From Flavilitoribacter nigricans DSM 23189 = NBRC 102662 (GTDB taxonomy: Bacteria; Bacteroidota; Bacteroidia; Chitinophagales; Saprospiraceae), in the NCBI RefSeq assembly GCF_002646595.1, contig NZ_PDUD01000030.1, positions 124,001-188,000 on the forward strand: a stretch of 64,000 nt of DNA. Reading direction: 5' to 3'. The translations under genes and the position numbers were made by a program. Numbering within the stretch: position 1 is the stretch's first letter; every line of letters starts with the position of its first letter. Shown here in pieces: positions 17,901-23,896 of this stretch. A model generated the notes under the pieces. The model had not been told where the DNA came from. It worked only from the letters and a program-made list of their open reading frames with translations, and searched no databases.

Positions 17901-19765
17901 CAACCGGTGACGGTCAGGTAACCGTACTTGCTACTGACGAATGTGAAGGTTGGTTTACCCTCAAAGCCACCATCAAATGTGATAACTGTCCTCTGGTTTA
18001 CTGCGAAAAAACGGTAGATATTGTACGCCACAAACTGGTAGTAGAGTGCCCGGATGATGTAGCAATAGACCCATGCCTCACTCCTTCGGAAGTGAACGCA
18101 GCTTTTGCCGAATTCCTCGAAAGCTTCGGCTTCAGCGGCGGTTGCGGAACCGGAATGGGTGACTTCGACATGGAATACAGTGCTCCCGAAGCCTGCGGAG
18201 AATACGTAACGGTCAAGTATGTTGCTACTGACGACTGCGGACAGTACGAATACTGCACGGCTACCTTCAGCATCAAAGCATGCGACCAGGCATGTACACC
18301 GGAGATCAAGGATCTGGAAGACATTACCCTGGAAGAATGTGGTGCCGAGTGGCCTACCCTGAAAACCCAATGGTGGGATGACTGTGGTGGCGACGGACAA
18401 GTAGTTGGTGTACCGGGTGAGATCATGACGATCGACGATTGTTATCAGTATCGCATCTATACCTTCACCATCCACAACGATTGTGGAGAAGACGCCATGA
18501 CGACTACGAAAGTAACCCGTCGTTTCGACGAAACGCCGCCGTTCCTGTCTATTCCGAATCTGAATATCGAACTGGTTACCTGTATCGAGGACATTCCTAC
18601 TCCGGAAGGACTGGAAGCACTCGTCGCGCTATACCTCTTCGACAACTGTGATGAAGAACCGACGATCATGGTTTCTGCGGAAGGATCTCCCGAATGTATT
18701 GACGGTAGCTTCAGCTATACTTACACCGTTAAGGTGTGTGACGAATGTGGAAATTGTGACGAGATATCCGTTACGTACGGTGGCAGCTGCTACGGTACTC
18801 CGGGTGAAGAGCAGACTTTCTGTACCCTCACTCCGGGTGGCTGGGGCAATGCCGGTGGCAAATACCCATGGAAAGATGGAGAAAAAGCCACAACGACCGA
18901 GATCATTACCGGCCTGATGGATACTTACGGCGATGTCATCATCGGAGATACGCTGGCTAATGTACTGCGGATCACTGATCCCGAATGCATTATCAGCCTG
19001 TTGCCGGCCGGTGGCTCTCCGGACGTACTGCCCGAAGGCGATGTGTCCGCATCCAGCGATAACGATTGTACTCCTTACACTCCGGAACACTTCACCGGCT
19101 CCGGCCGCCTGAAAAACACACTGGCCGGACATGCAATTAGTTTGCAACTGAATATCTGGTATACGACCGAAGTCTCCGGATCAGAACTGGGTGAACTCAC
19201 CCTCGAGTCTCTGGCACTGGAAGGCACGGAAATACTACCGGATTCAGTAGAAACCGTCAGCGAATTGCTTGCGTACGTCAATCTGTACCTCGGTGGTACA
19301 CTTGAAACCAGCAAGGACCTGAGCGGCTCACTGACCGACCTTATTTCTTCGATCAATGAATTCTTTGACGGATGTACGGAAGTAGCCGTTGACGAATGTG
19401 GCCTTGGCCTGGATCTGCTGGACCTTGGTCTGGATGTGGATCTTGGATCGGAAAATGAGGAAGAGGAAGAAGAAGAGGATGATAAAAACATTCTCGAAAC
19501 CGACATGGAACAACCACTGAGAATCTGGCCAAACCCGGCTTCCAAGCAATTGACTCTGAATTTCGATTCTGAGAAAATGGGCGTAACCAGAGTACAAATG
19601 GTTGATCCAAGTGGAAAGTATGTGTTTGATGGCGAGTTCCCCGTTACTAAAGGTGCCAACAACCTGGTGGTACCTATCCAAGGATTCCCAACCGGAATCT
19701 ACACCATCATTACCATACAGGAAAACCAAAGACTACTGGAACGAGTAGTCATTACCAAGGATTAA
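11912..19765 (+). CDS. giant Cys-rich tandem-repeat secreted protein, T9SS substrate
   Basis: 2617 residues. Long N-region with basic residues, hydrophobic core at about 26-42, and likely cleavage after LQAQ near residue 46. An N-terminal module reaches about residue 327, followed by a cap domain (about 328-406), one lone B-module, nine tandem A+B units of 180-184 residues (about 496-2125), and a second copy of the cap (about 2128-2208). Then come a TPGGWGN module, an Asp/Glu-rich linker near 2515-2525, and a C-terminal T9SS sorting domain with IWPNPASKQLTLNF and FPTGIYTI. A-modules begin SGDQLVCPGE and resemble PKD/Ig-like folds; B-modules resemble HYR-type folds. Each unit has about 16 Cys, exceptional for this protein type. 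Predicted outside the cell, attached or released by T9SS; adhesion, matrix or stalk role is inference. Confidence 0.9.
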   Translation: MVTLKLLNVRFSPHWKTTFRRCCEKLLIPLLVLITSFGMPFSLQAQDDSPCECVQRWDGGAHWNEDGSIDDAPNAPKPLGVIRCANAAETQSQIKPNGCTYKPSEFSIDVSGSTCIDPSTGETVTVENPTEGEPIIWFNFDVRPHSNNFEVQINDNSGDKIGFALYYSADPTSGVNEDGFSGDCSNLVLVACGVESSNTWNTLPVPDFEQPTNYYLAIWDQDADGDLSLNNFKARFGCSEETPPTEECTLELIECPETAKVSCGDPFDPITLGLPFDPSDCPNLQLDYKDIIAGICAENFTIKRLWTFKDNEGNMTECEQIIEFVDEVEPVIEEIEDYTLEDCEAEWPTLSTEWSDNCGSGGQVDGVPGEIMVDGCMESRVYTFTISDDCGNTAMATTTVTRKLDELVVACPGDKTIDACASQEAIDAAFADFLEAFKVESGCNASGMLDAEYSAPDKCGGSVEVSYTASADCGDPQTCKATFTVPECTTGECGSCPEACLISGDQLVCPNEIVVYTVDIEDACENPEIIWSLNETYNDATIVSQDGASITLKIDNNCEGWVELIATIKCEGCEDVVCKYPIDVVLTDIVFETPENVVIDACTDAMAIETAFEEFLEEFSVSGGCNAMGEFEKEYSLPEVCGGSIEIVYNAVADCGQVSSTSATFTIEICEEGSCKECPESCSISGDQLVCPGEIVAYTVAVDEGCENPEIIWSLNETYNDATIVSTDGNTVVLKIDDNCDAWVELIATTKCDGCEPVVCKYPIDVVLTDLVLDCPMDVELDPCSSQEDINAAFGEFMESFSFTGGCDAEGDFDAEYSAPDKCGGTIEVSYTVTESCGDSKTCKASFTIPVCTEGSCDECPESCAISGDQLVCPGEIVTYTVAVEEGCENAQVIWSLNETYNDATIVGEDPMTNSVVLKIDDNCDAWVELIATIKCDGCEDVVCKYPIDVVLTQLTLDCPDDVVLEPCSSQEDIDAAFGEFLESFSFTGGCDAEGDFDAEYSAPDKCGGIVEVSYTVTESCGESKNCKATFKIGICEDGTCNTCEGECLISGDMAACPSEELVYTIDLDGTCEDPEIIWMVDGDAEIIETGDGQVTVLTKDQCEGWFKISATVNCDNCPPVVCEKTVDIVIHKLVVQCPDDVVIEACASASAIDEAFEDFLDSFGFSGACNSGMGEFETEYSAPDKCGGSVTVKYIATDDCGQYETCSATFTIETCEDGSCDECPESCAISGDQLVCPGEIVTYTVAVEEGCENAQVIWSLNETYNDATIVGEDPMTNSVVLKIDDNCDAWVELIATIKCDGCEDVVCKYPIDVVLTDLVLDCPMDVELDPCSSQEDITAAFGEFLESFSFTGGCDAEGDFDAEYSAPDKCGGTVEVSYTVTESCGESKNCKASFTVPVCTEGSCDECPESCAISGDQLVCPGEIVVYTVAVDEGCENPEIIWSLNETYNDATIVSTDGNTVVLKIDDNCDAWVELIATTKCDGCEPVVCKYPIDVVLTQLTLDCPADVVLEPCSSQEDIDAAFGEFLESFSFTGGCDAEGDFDAVYSAPDKCGGIVEVSYTVTESCGESKNCKATFKIGICEDGTCNTCEGECLISGDIAACPNEELVYTLDLDGTCAEPEIIWTIDGDAEIIETGDGQVTVLTADECEGWYTLKATIKCDNCPPVVCEKTADIVRHKLVVECPDDVAVNPCLSASEIDAAFAEFLESFGFSGACGTGSGKFAMEYSAPDACGESVTVKYIATDACGQYETCTATFSIKPCEEGDCGECPEACSISGDQLVCPGEIVVYTVAVDAGCENPEIIWSLNETYNDATIVSTDGNTVVLKIDDNCDAWVELIATTKCDGCEPVVCKYPIDVVLTQLTLDCPDDVVLEPCSSQEDIDAAFGEFLESFSFTGGCDAKGEFDAEYSAPNKCGGIVEVSYTVTESCGESKNCKATFKIGICEDGSCNTCEGSCLIDGKMAACPNEELVYTLDLDGTCAEPEIIWTIDGDAEITATGDGQVTVLATDECEGWFTLKATIKCDNCPLVYCEKTVDIVRHKLVVECPDDVAIDPCLTPSEVNAAFAEFLESFGFSGGCGTGMGDFDMEYSAPEACGEYVTVKYVATDDCGQYEYCTATFSIKACDQACTPEIKDLEDITLEECGAEWPTLKTQWWDDCGGDGQVVGVPGEIMTIDDCYQYRIYTFTIHNDCGEDAMTTTKVTRRFDETPPFLSIPNLNIELVTCIEDIPTPEGLEALVALYLFDNCDEEPTIMVSAEGSPECIDGSFSYTYTVKVCDECGNCDEISVTYGGSCYGTPGEEQTFCTLTPGGWGNAGGKYPWKDGEKATTTEIITGLMDTYGDVIIGDTLANVLRITDPECIISLLPAGGSPDVLPEGDVSASSDNDCTPYTPEHFTGSGRLKNTLAGHAISLQLNIWYTTEVSGSELGELTLESLALEGTEILPDSVETVSELLAYVNLYLGGTLETSKDLSGSLTDLISSINEFFDGCTEVAVDECGLGLDLLDLGLDVDLGSENEEEEEEEDDKNILETDMEQPLRIWPNPASKQLTLNFDSEKMGVTRVQMVDPSGKYVFDGEFPVTKGANNLVVPIQGFPTGIYTIITIQENQRLLERVVITKD
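12895..13130 (+). repeat. cap domain, copy 1
   Basis: Encodes a module with LEDCEAEWPTL, a VDGVPGEIM segment and VYTFTISDDCGNTAM, ending TRKLDE. It reappears at 18296-18535 on the far side of the tandem array, so the two copies bracket the repeats. Confidence 0.75.
13397..18280 (+). repeat. nine tandem 540-552-bp units inside the giant gene
   Basis: Units begin at the first Cys of CPExC/CEGxC at 13397, 13943, 14489, 15041, 15581, 16133, 16679, 17219 and 17765. Units 1, 2, 3, 5, 6 and 8 carry SGDQLVCP A-modules; units 4, 7 and 9 carry a divergent CPxEELVYT A-module, giving the order PPP-E-PP-E-P-E. Stretches of units 3 and 5, and of 2, 6 and 8, are nearly identical in DNA. Confidence 0.88.
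18296..18535 (+). repeat. cap domain, copy 2
   Basis: Second copy of the module at 12895-13130: LEECGAEWPTL, VVGVPGEIM and IYTFTIHNDCGEDAM, ending TRRFDE. Confidence 0.75.
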
Positions 19766-19794
19766 TAGGAAATTGGATTATTAAGACTTGTTAC

Positions 19795-19832
19795 CAGCCG
19801 GGCTGCTTTTGCAGTCCGGCTGTTTTTTTTTT
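19795..19832 (+). terminator. Rho-independent terminator after the giant gene
   Basis: 12-bp stem CAGCCGGGCTGC / GCAGTCCGGCTG (one G-U pair), TTTT loop, then ten T. Lies 30 bases after the stop. Confidence 0.92.
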
Positions 19833-20062
19833 AAAAAAAAGTTTCTTCATAGTATTGCCAAGTAAAGAATTCAGGTAAGAATAAAAACTTACAAAGTCCT
19901 GTCTTTCAACTAAAAATAGATCCCTACATAAAAAATCGCGGGAAAGAATAGCGTGTGGACTGTCCGTGACAGGCGCTGATAAAGTTTGCAACTTGGACAT
20001 CAGTAAAATGATTCAATGTTCGGCAAAGTCTGAACGATCTCATCAATCTAAATTCTGATGTT

Positions 20063-20638
20063 ATGAAAAAATGCGCTTTATTTCTGATGTGTTGCCTTTC
20101 CTTAGCCTCCTGTGTAAAAGATACGGAGCTAAGTGCCCCGCCGTTTGATAATGACCAAAAACTGGAAGTTGTTATCGAAGCGGACTTCAATGAACTGACC
20201 ACTTCCATCCGAAACCACCTTAAGCAGTTGCCGAAAAAGGAGCTGATGGCGGCAAAAGATCAGCTTGAAAATGGTGTTGGATACGAAGAGATCAATCCTT
20301 ACTTCTCTTCCGCCCCTTTCCAAAGCCTACAGGTACGGCTGGTTACCAACCTCAAATCACTTTCCTATTATCAGAATGAATCGCTATTTGAAGCTTATCT
20401 GGAAAAGCTCGGTTGTCGAAAAAAACCGCAACCTAGCGAAACCGCGAAATCATTAGGCACCCCCTGCTACGATGCCTGGGACCTTCAAATGGCATCCGTA
20501 ACCGCCGGCTTGGCCATTTGCCTGGGCTATTCGCCGCCGGAATTGCTCAGCATCTCCAAATGCGTAACTGTAGCCGCTTTAGCGGCAGCGGTTGCTGAAG
20601 TAAAATATCATAATTGCATGGAGCAGTACGAGTATTGA
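20063..20638 (+). CDS. small lipoprotein with C-terminal Cys/Trp module
   Basis: 191 residues. Signal peptide with lipobox LASC (Cys17), so an outer or inner membrane lipoprotein. The middle is charged and probably helical. The last 60 residues carry CYDAWDL, then Cys about 14 residues later, an Ala-rich helix-like stretch, and YHNCM near the end. The same spacing recurs in the third gene of this cluster (CYSEWND...YYNCL), pointing to a shared disulfide-bonded module. First of three small genes spaced 25 and 5 bases apart, downstream of the giant secreted protein and its terminator. I do not recognise the family. Confidence 0.75.
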   Translation: MKKCALFLMCCLSLASCVKDTELSAPPFDNDQKLEVVIEADFNELTTSIRNHLKQLPKKELMAAKDQLENGVGYEEINPYFSSAPFQSLQVRLVTNLKSLSYYQNESLFEAYLEKLGCRKKPQPSETAKSLGTPCYDAWDLQMASVTAGLAICLGYSPPELLSISKCVTVAALAAAVAEVKYHNCMEQYEY

Positions 20639-20663
20639 TTACCTCACTAAAAATTATCTTTTT

Positions 20664-21119
20664 ATGAAAAATCTGATTATTGCATTTCTGGTTATCGGAG
20701 GATTTCTTTCCTGTAAATCCCAGGAAGATCCTACTACGTTTTCCGAAGAATTCCTCATCCAGATAGCGAACGATCCGTTGTTTATTGCCTATCAGGAAAC
20801 GGTCCACACCGATGCGGAAAACATCGTTCTCGAGAACTACGATATGGAAGGGATCGGGAAAATTTTTGATGCCTTGCCGTTTGGCACCAATATCTGTCTT
20901 TCCGAAGAAGCCAAAGAAAAGTTTAGCCACCTGAAGGGAGGTGAACTCTATCTGGAAAACGAATGTAAAAGACAGGAACTGGTTCAAAAGCTGGATCAAA
21001 AATTCAATTACTCCTCTTTCCCGCAGGACGTCGCCTTTAAGATCGTTCGGATCTACCGGGAGCTCAACTACATCCAGCTGGAAGAACGTGCAACCGATTT
21101 ATATTATCGAAAAAATTAA
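20664..21119 (+). CDS. small lipoprotein of unknown function
   Basis: 151 residues. Signal peptide with lipobox FLSC (Cys17) followed by KSQEDP. The mature part is acidic and predicted helical, with a Cys pair (NICLSEEA and ENECKRQ) at about residues 78 and 96 that might form a disulfide. Lies 25 bases after the first and 5 bases before the third gene of the cluster, so probably co-transcribed. No family recognised. Role in binding or anchoring the neighbouring Cys-module proteins would be speculation. Confidence 0.72.
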   Translation: MKNLIIAFLVIGGFLSCKSQEDPTTFSEEFLIQIANDPLFIAYQETVHTDAENIVLENYDMEGIGKIFDALPFGTNICLSEEAKEKFSHLKGGELYLENECKRQELVQKLDQKFNYSSFPQDVAFKIVRIYRELNYIQLEERATDLYYRKN

Positions 21120-21124
21120 TAGCC

Positions 21125-21370
21125 ATGAAAGCCCAAAAATTCATTTTGACCTTTTTGTTGCTTTGTGCATCAGTTCTGGCGCTTTACGCAAGCTGTTATT
21201 CCGAGTGGAACGATGCCTATAACAGCGCTTCCGAAGAGTTGGCCTGCGATATTATCAAATGCGAAGGTGCATCCTGGCCAAGCCGCTGTAACTACGAAGC
21301 AAATATGGATTATAACCTGAAAGTAGAAACCGCGGGTCAGGAATATTACAATTGCCTGAACCGCCGCTAA
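21125..21370 (+). CDS. small exported Cys-rich peptide
   Basis: 81 residues, of which about 24 are a signal peptide (hydrophobic FILTFLLLCASVLALYAS). The mature product would be about 57 residues beginning at or near CYSEWND. YASC is a poor lipobox, so either signal peptidase I release or lipoprotein processing is possible. The pattern C-Y-x2-W-x12-C ... C ... YYNCL parallels the C-terminus of the first gene of the cluster. It has five Cys in the mature part. A perfect terminator follows 22 bases after the stop. Unknown function: a secreted disulfide peptide, possibly of bacteriocin or toxin type, is only a guess. Confidence 0.7.
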   Translation: MKAQKFILTFLLLCASVLALYASCYSEWNDAYNSASEELACDIIKCEGASWPSRCNYEANMDYNLKVETAGQEYYNCLNRR

Positions 21371-21392
21371 TGTTTGCCTGTTCAAAGTTTTT

Positions 21393-21432
21393 ATTAGGCT
21401 GATCGATTGTAATCGATCAGCCTAATCTTTTT
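21393..21432. terminator. Rho-independent terminator (perfect 34-bp palindrome)
   Basis: ATTAGGCTGATCGATT / AATCGATCAGCCTAAT around GT, followed by CTTTTT. Closes the three-gene small-protein cluster. Confidence 0.9.
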
Positions 21433-21495
21433 AAAATGAGTTGAGGGCCACCAGCTATTCTGGTCATTCTGAGCTGTTTTAATTAAAACAAACGC

Positions 21496-21503
21496 TATTT
21501 TTG
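21496..21503 (+). promoter_or_regulatory. -7 promoter box TATTTTTG for the hydrolase-ligase operon
   Basis: Perfect TAnnTTTG 27 bases before the ATG at 21530. The -33 region (TGTTTT, about 21475-21480) is only a partial match. Confidence 0.5.
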
Positions 21504-21529
21504 CCCCACCACCAAGCGACAAGTATAAT

Positions 21530-22309
21530 ATGAGTCAATTCGTACAAATTGGAGATCAACGGCTTCACTACGAGCAACAGGGTAGCGGATATCCTCTGGT
21601 CATGCTCCACGGGTGGGGTTGTGATCTACATATTTTCGATCGTTTGGTACCGGATCTCGAGCAGCACTTCACGGTATACCGGCTCGATTTTCCCGGCTTT
21701 GGTCAATCGCCCGAACCGGATTCGGCCTGGGGTACAGAGCGATACGCTGAACTCACCATTGATTTCCTAAATGCGCTGGATATCCGGCATCCCATTCTGA
21801 TCGGTCATTCTTTCGGGGGCCGGGTCATTATTCGACTGGCCGAACGGGTACAACCACGGAAGGTCATCATCACCGGAGGGGCCGGTATTAAACCGGTACG
21901 ACCTTTGTCCTATTATGTGAAAGTGTACAGTTACAAGACTATGAAATGGCTGGCCGGTTTACCCGTCCTGAAGTCTTTGCTGGCGGGTACCATGGAACAG
22001 TACCGCCGAAAATCCGGATCGTCTGATTACCAGCAGGCTTCCGAGGTCATGCGTGGAGTACTGGTTAAGGCCGTAAATGAAGATCTGAGTCCGTTATTAT
22101 CTTCGGTTAAGGCGCCTACTTTACTTATTTGGGGAGAACGGGATACCGCAACCCCGCTACGGGATGGCAAATTGATGGAAACCCTTATTCCGGATGCCGG
22201 CCTGGTCGTTTTTGACGGCGGCACCCATTATGCCTTTTTGGAACAGGCGCCCCGATTCCTGACCATTGTCAATCATTTTCTGGAAAAAGAAAAGCAGATC
22301 GAGCTATGA
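21530..22309 (+). CDS. alpha/beta-fold hydrolase
   Basis: 259 residues, full-length single-domain alpha/beta hydrolase. The oxyanion-side motif is HGWG near residue 27. The nucleophile is in GHSFGG (Ser94), with acid Asp205 in GERDTATP and His233 in GGTHYAF. No signal peptide: cytoplasmic or membrane-associated. Its stop overlaps the next start (ATGA at 22306-22309), so it is translationally coupled to the membrane-embedded MurF-like ligase. Pairing of such hydrolases with Mur-ligase relatives is seen in other bacteria and suggests a joint role in modifying a cell-wall or peptide precursor. The substrate is unknown. Confidence 0.85.
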   Translation: MSQFVQIGDQRLHYEQQGSGYPLVMLHGWGCDLHIFDRLVPDLEQHFTVYRLDFPGFGQSPEPDSAWGTERYAELTIDFLNALDIRHPILIGHSFGGRVIIRLAERVQPRKVIITGGAGIKPVRPLSYYVKVYSYKTMKWLAGLPVLKSLLAGTMEQYRRKSGSSDYQQASEVMRGVLVKAVNEDLSPLLSSVKAPTLLIWGERDTATPLRDGKLMETLIPDAGLVVFDGGTHYAFLEQAPRFLTIVNHFLEKEKQIEL

Positions 22310-23874
22310 TGCTTTGGCTAACCACAATTGCTTTTGCCGTTTATCTCATCATTGTATTATTGCGGGAATTGCACCACTTACAGCTCAATTCCTATCGCAA
22401 TGAACGCTACCTCCGCTGGTGGCCCGGACCAGTAGGTCGCAACTGGCGCCTCCCGGGTATGTTGCTACTGCTCTTTGCTGCCATCTGGAATTTTTATGAC
22501 CTGAGCAGTTTACCGGACTGGACCTGGACCGGTGCCAGTCTGCTGGCCGCTTTTCTGCTCTACAGTGAAAAAAAGAAAAAACCCCTAGTACTCACCCAAA
22601 GAGCCACCCGCCTGCTGATCACCATGATCGTGATCAGTCTGGCATTAGGAATCTTATTTTTCCTACCTACGGACGAAAGTTCTTTTCTGCTGGCCCTCTG
22701 GATATTGGGTCTGTGCGCCCCGGCCATCCTCCTGGTGGCCAATATCGTACTGAGACCCGTCGAAAAGCGGATCAACGATAGCTTTATCAATGATGCCCGC
22801 CGGATCGTAAAGTCCATGCCGGACCTGAAGATCGTAGCCATTACCGGAAGCTACGGCAAAACCAGTGTCAAACACTTCCTGACCGCCATGCTGTCCGAGC
22901 AGTTTCACGTTTTGATGACGCCCGGCAGCTACAATACGACCATGGGAGTAGTGCGGACCATTCGCGAAATGCTCAAGCCCACCCACGAGATCTTTGTGGT
23001 GGAAATGGGTGCCAAACAATCCGGCGATATTCGGGAGATCTGTGAGATCACCCCTCCCGACCGCTCCATCCTGACCGCCGTCGGTCCCCAACACCTGGAA
23101 ACCTTTGGCTCGATCGAGAATGTCCAGAAGACCAAGTTCGAAATTGTAGAGGCATTACCTTCCGGAGGCACGGCCTACCTCAATGCCGATTATGAATACG
23201 TGCGCACCTATCCGGTTAAGGATTCGGTAGAGGCGATATACTATTCAGTGGAACACGAGCAAGGAGAATACCAGGCCGAAAACCTGCGCTACGAAAAGGG
23301 ACGTCTGCATTTTGATGTGGTACGCAATGGGAATAAACTCATGGCCCTGGAAACCCAACTGCTGGGACAGCACAATGCATCCAATTTACTGGCCTGTACC
23401 GCCGTGGCGCTTGACTTTGGTGTGGCTCCCGAACGTATTGCCTACGCCGTCCGGCAGTTGCAGCCGGTGGAACACCGCTTACAACTGCGTAACTTCCCGG
23501 GAGGGTACACGGTCCTGGATGATGCCTTCAACTCCAATCCCGCCGGTGCAAGAATGGCGCTGGAAGTATTACAACAACTGGAAGGCAATAGGAAGATCAT
23601 CATTACTCCGGGTATGATCGAACTGGGGCCTCAGCAATATGATCTGAATAAGGAATTTGGCCGGCAGATCGCCGACGCCTGTGACTATGTGATCCTGGTA
23701 GGGCCCAAACAAACGGAAGCCATCCAGGATGGACTACGGGAAGCCGGCTATCCGGAGGAAAAACTTTACGTGGCCCGTAATCTGGAAGATGCTAACGGGC
23801 ATTTGCGGCCGCAACTGAAAGCCGGAGATGTCGTGCTTTACGAGAACGATCTTCCGGATACTTACAACGAATAG
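22306..23874 (+). CDS. membrane-embedded MurF-like Mur ligase
   Basis: 522 residues. The first about 160 residues hold roughly five membrane segments instead of the normal MurF substrate-binding domain. Then come the Mur ligase central and C-terminal domains. P-loop ITGSYGKTS at about 179-187; MTPGSYNTTMGV near 205; the VEMGA motif near 229; GPQHLETFG near 258; DDAFNSNPAGA near 405, typical of MurF. It should use ATP to join an amino acid or dipeptide to a carboxyl group. Membrane anchoring suggests a lipid-linked or membrane-proximal substrate. Soluble MurF is about 450 residues and lacks these helices, so this is likely a paralogue, not the essential enzyme. Coupled to the hydrolase upstream. 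Confidence 0.82.
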   Translation: MMLWLTTIAFAVYLIIVLLRELHHLQLNSYRNERYLRWWPGPVGRNWRLPGMLLLLFAAIWNFYDLSSLPDWTWTGASLLAAFLLYSEKKKKPLVLTQRATRLLITMIVISLALGILFFLPTDESSFLLALWILGLCAPAILLVANIVLRPVEKRINDSFINDARRIVKSMPDLKIVAITGSYGKTSVKHFLTAMLSEQFHVLMTPGSYNTTMGVVRTIREMLKPTHEIFVVEMGAKQSGDIREICEITPPDRSILTAVGPQHLETFGSIENVQKTKFEIVEALPSGGTAYLNADYEYVRTYPVKDSVEAIYYSVEHEQGEYQAENLRYEKGRLHFDVVRNGNKLMALETQLLGQHNASNLLACTAVALDFGVAPERIAYAVRQLQPVEHRLQLRNFPGGYTVLDDAFNSNPAGARMALEVLQQLEGNRKIIITPGMIELGPQQYDLNKEFGRQIADACDYVILVGPKQTEAIQDGLREAGYPEEKLYVARNLEDANGHLRPQLKAGDVVLYENDLPDTYNE

Positions 23875-23896
23875 GCCTGCTGTAGGGTAGGAGTAA

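Noticed and set aside
13397-18280. Tandem repeats considered as a CRISPR-like or satellite array
   Set aside because: Period 540-552 bp is a multiple of three and the frame stays open throughout; these are protein domain repeats.
12404-18475. Several long minus-strand frames (up to 568 codons) opposite the giant repeat gene
   Set aside because: They repeat with the array period and have no signal, domain or start context. They are mirror frames of the Cys/Asp/Glu-rich repeats.
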